DNA from: Planctomycetia bacterium
GTDB lineage: Bacteria > Planctomycetota > Planctomycetia > Pirellulales > UBA1268
Assembly (NCBI GenBank): GCA_009926295.1
Contig: RFPF01000140.1
Location: 1 to 7,607, forward strand
Length of the DNA stretch: 7,607 nucleotides
Reading direction: 5' to 3'
Positions 6,463 through 7,607 of this stretch are shown here, one piece after another. A model generated the notes under the pieces. That model did no database searches, was not told the DNA's origin, and was given only the letters and a program-made list of their open reading frames with translations. How positions within the stretch are numbered: the first letter of the stretch is position 1; the number at the start of each line of letters is the position of its first letter. Position numbers and translations under genes: made by a program.

Positions 6463-7607
6463 CTAGCGACGGCGGGAGAGCAAGAGCGCCAGCGTTCCGC
6501 CCGCTACGGCCAACAGGCACGTAGAGGGCTCAGGCACGACGACGAACTGGGTCACGTACCCGTCGCTCACCGTACCGCCCGCGAAATTGGCGCTCGCAAC
6601 CGCCACTGTCGTTACCGACACGTTGCTTCCGGCGAGGGAATAGTAGTTCACCCCGTTGTACGTCACACCTCCGCTGCCATCGCCCGGAATGTAATAGTTG
6701 AAGGTTGCGGCGTTGATGCTCGACAGAAAGTCCGCCGACCGGTCGGTGAAGAAGCCGCCGAGGAATGTGCCGGTATCGGCTCCGAGGTAGACGTCGATGA
6801 CATTCGTGCCACCGAGCGCGGTGCCGAACGGCGACGTGAGATTCGTGAGCCGTAGCACGTCATTTCCGCTTGCGGTCGCCGAACTCCAGGTCGGGGCACC
6901 GGTGCCGGTGAGCTCGAATGCGAACGATGTCGAGCCCGTCGCCAGGAGACTGTCGGCCGTGAGGATGCCCGGGCTGTTACCCGGGGCGATCTGGCCGTCG
7001 CCGGTCAGGAGGCCGTACACGCGACCTGATCCGGCGAGGAGCGAACCGCTGCCGACATTCACGGTTGCAGCCGTGCCAGTCCCGAGAACGCCCGCCATCT
7101 TCAGCGTGCCGGCGGTCACGCTCAGCGTGCTGGTGAATGCCGATGCCGTACCGGAGATCAGCAGCGTGGCGGCGCCATTCTTCGTGAGTGCCGTCGTGGT
7201 CTTGGTGAAGTTGCCTCGCAACTCGACGTCGCTGTCGACCGTGAGCGTCTTGGCGATTGAGCCGCCGTTCCAACTGCCGGTGAAGATGAGCGTGCCCGTG
7301 CCCGCCCCTCCGAGTCGCGCGTCGTCTCCGAGCGAAACGGCGTTGGCGATCGTACGGGCTGTTGCTCCATCGGAACGCAATCGCTTGGCATTGGGCGAGG
7401 TCGCGAATGTAAGCGTCCCCGCGCCGAGCGCGGCATCGTTCCCGATCTCGATCGTGCCCTGCTTGAGATCGACGCCACCTGCGAGCGTGTTGCTGCCCGT
7501 CAGCCTGAGGACACCGGCACCATCCTTGACGAGATTGAGGGCGTTTTCGTTGGCACCGCCGCCGCCGAGCGTGCCACCGAACGCGACCGTACCCGAACTT
7601 GGGCTCA
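6463..7607 (-). CDS. PEP-CTERM surface protein with autotransporter-associated beta-strand repeats (5' end outside window)
   Basis: The frame is open from the right edge to TAG at 6465-6463, giving 380 visible residues; no start is in the window (the TTG at 7380 is an ordinary internal Leu codon). The sequence is low in charge and rich in Gly, Thr, Ser, Ala and Val, as in passenger-type beta-helices. Two units match the autotransporter-associated beta-strand repeat (PF12951/TIGR02601), and a GQIAPGNSPGILT motif (about residues 204-216 of the visible part) is typical of the end of such beta-helices. The C-terminus has VPEPST, a hydrophobic helix and a final RRR, the PEP-CTERM sorting signal recognised by exosortase in Gram-negative-type bacteria. 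It is therefore probably exported, anchored or released at the cell surface, and perhaps glycosylated. It is first of the genes seen in the minus-strand block; the promoter would be beyond the edge. Architecture is clear; ligand or role is unknown. Confidence 0.9.
   Translation of the reverse strand, partial: SPSSGTVAFGGTLGGGGANENALNLVKDGAGVLRLTGSNTLAGGVDLKQGTIEIGNDAALGAGTLTFATSPNAKRLRSDGATARTIANAVSLGDDARLGGAGTGTLIFTGSWNGGSIAKTLTVDSDVELRGNFTKTTTALTKNGAATLLISGTASAFTSTLSVTAGTLKMAGVLGTGTAATVNVGSGSLLAGSGRVYGLLTGDGQIAPGNSPGILTADSLLATGSTSFAFELTGTGAPTWSSATASGNDVLRLTNLTSPFGTALGGTNVIDVYLGADTGTFLGGFFTDRSADFLSSINAATFNYYIPGDGSGGVTYNGVNYYSLAGSNVSVTTVAVASANFAGGTVSDGYVTQFVVVPEPSTCLLAVAGGTLALLLSRRR
6466..6537 (-). 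other. PEP-CTERM sorting signal
   Basis: The last 24 codons of the surface-protein gene encode VPEP (6537-6526), Ser-Thr, a hydrophobic segment of about 16 residues, and three arginines before the stop. This tripartite layout is the PEP-CTERM domain (PF07589/TIGR02595). It implies that the genome encodes an exosortase, which is not in this window. Confidence 0.88.
7093..7188 (-). repeat. Autotransporter-associated beta-strand repeat, degenerate unit 2 (protein-level)
   Basis: The encoded segment LTKNGAATLLISGTASAFTS followed by LSVTAGTLKMAG keeps the K-x-G, L-x-I-x-G and AGTL positions of the repeat but has lost the NT pair. Between the two units is a stretch of about 70 residues that includes a GTGTLIFTG strand and may be a further diverged unit. 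Confidence 0.55.
7405..7533 (-). repeat. Autotransporter-associated beta-strand repeat, unit 1 (protein-level)
   Basis: These codons encode a segment starting LVKDGAGVLRLTGSNTLAG and continuing through an aliphatic strand, QGTIEIGN, then AALGAGTLTF. This is the full pattern of the repeat: a K-x-G-x-G strand, L-x-L-x-G-x-NT, a G-T-L-like turn, and A-L-G-x-G-x-L. More copies are expected beyond the right edge. The repeat is visible in protein, not as near-identical DNA. Confidence 0.75.

Noticed and set aside
7378..7380. TTG as the start codon of the PEP-CTERM gene
   Set aside because: The frame stays open to the window edge and the upstream part encodes a clear beta-strand repeat, so the TTG is an internal leucine.

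Overview
The window is GC-rich bacterial DNA that looks like a planctomycete (Pirellulales or a close relative). The evidence is the family mix: a DUF1501 protein, two secreted formylglycine sulfatases, a DUF1559 prepilin-like protein of the H-X9-DG type, a small Ala/Gly-rich lipoprotein, and a PEP-CTERM protein with autotransporter-associated beta-strand repeats. This combination is typical of Planctomycetota, which carry large numbers of sulfatase, DUF1559 and PEP-CTERM genes. The assignment is inferred from gene content; no rRNA or tRNA marker is present.

Layout: the left edge holds the 3' end of a plus-strand DUF1501 gene (to 377). It converges across a 79-base gap, which contains an inverted repeat, on a block of six minus-strand genes. 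In transcription order (right to left) these are: a PEP-CTERM surface protein whose 5' end lies outside the window (>7607 to 6463), a DUF1559 prepilin-like protein (6419 to 5409), a small lipoprotein (5412 to 5011), an arylsulfatase A-like sulfatase (5009 to 3396), a second sulfatase resembling the heparan N-sulfatase branch (3379 to 1862), and a secreted right-handed beta-helix (pectate-lyase-like) protein (1788 to 457). Junctions from the second gene to the fifth are very tight: an ATGA overlap, a 1-base gap, and a 16-base gap in which the ribosome binding site begins inside the previous stop codon. The outer two gaps are 43 and 73 bases. All six are probably co-transcribed.

How they may work together (inference): sulfatases beside a secreted beta-helix protein suggest removal of sulfate from, and possibly cleavage of, a sulfated polysaccharide outside the cytoplasm. 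The PEP-CTERM protein, prepilin-like protein and lipoprotein would be surface or envelope partners. The putative operon would use four protein-maturation routes: exosortase sorting, prepilin peptidase, lipoprotein signal peptidase, and ordinary signal peptidase I. No transporter, regulator, formylglycine-generating enzyme or recognisable polysaccharide-lyase catalytic signature is visible, so the substrate cannot be named. Almost all of the window is coding; no gene-free stretch exceeds about 80 bases. No RNA gene, insertion sequence, CRISPR array or attachment site was seen.
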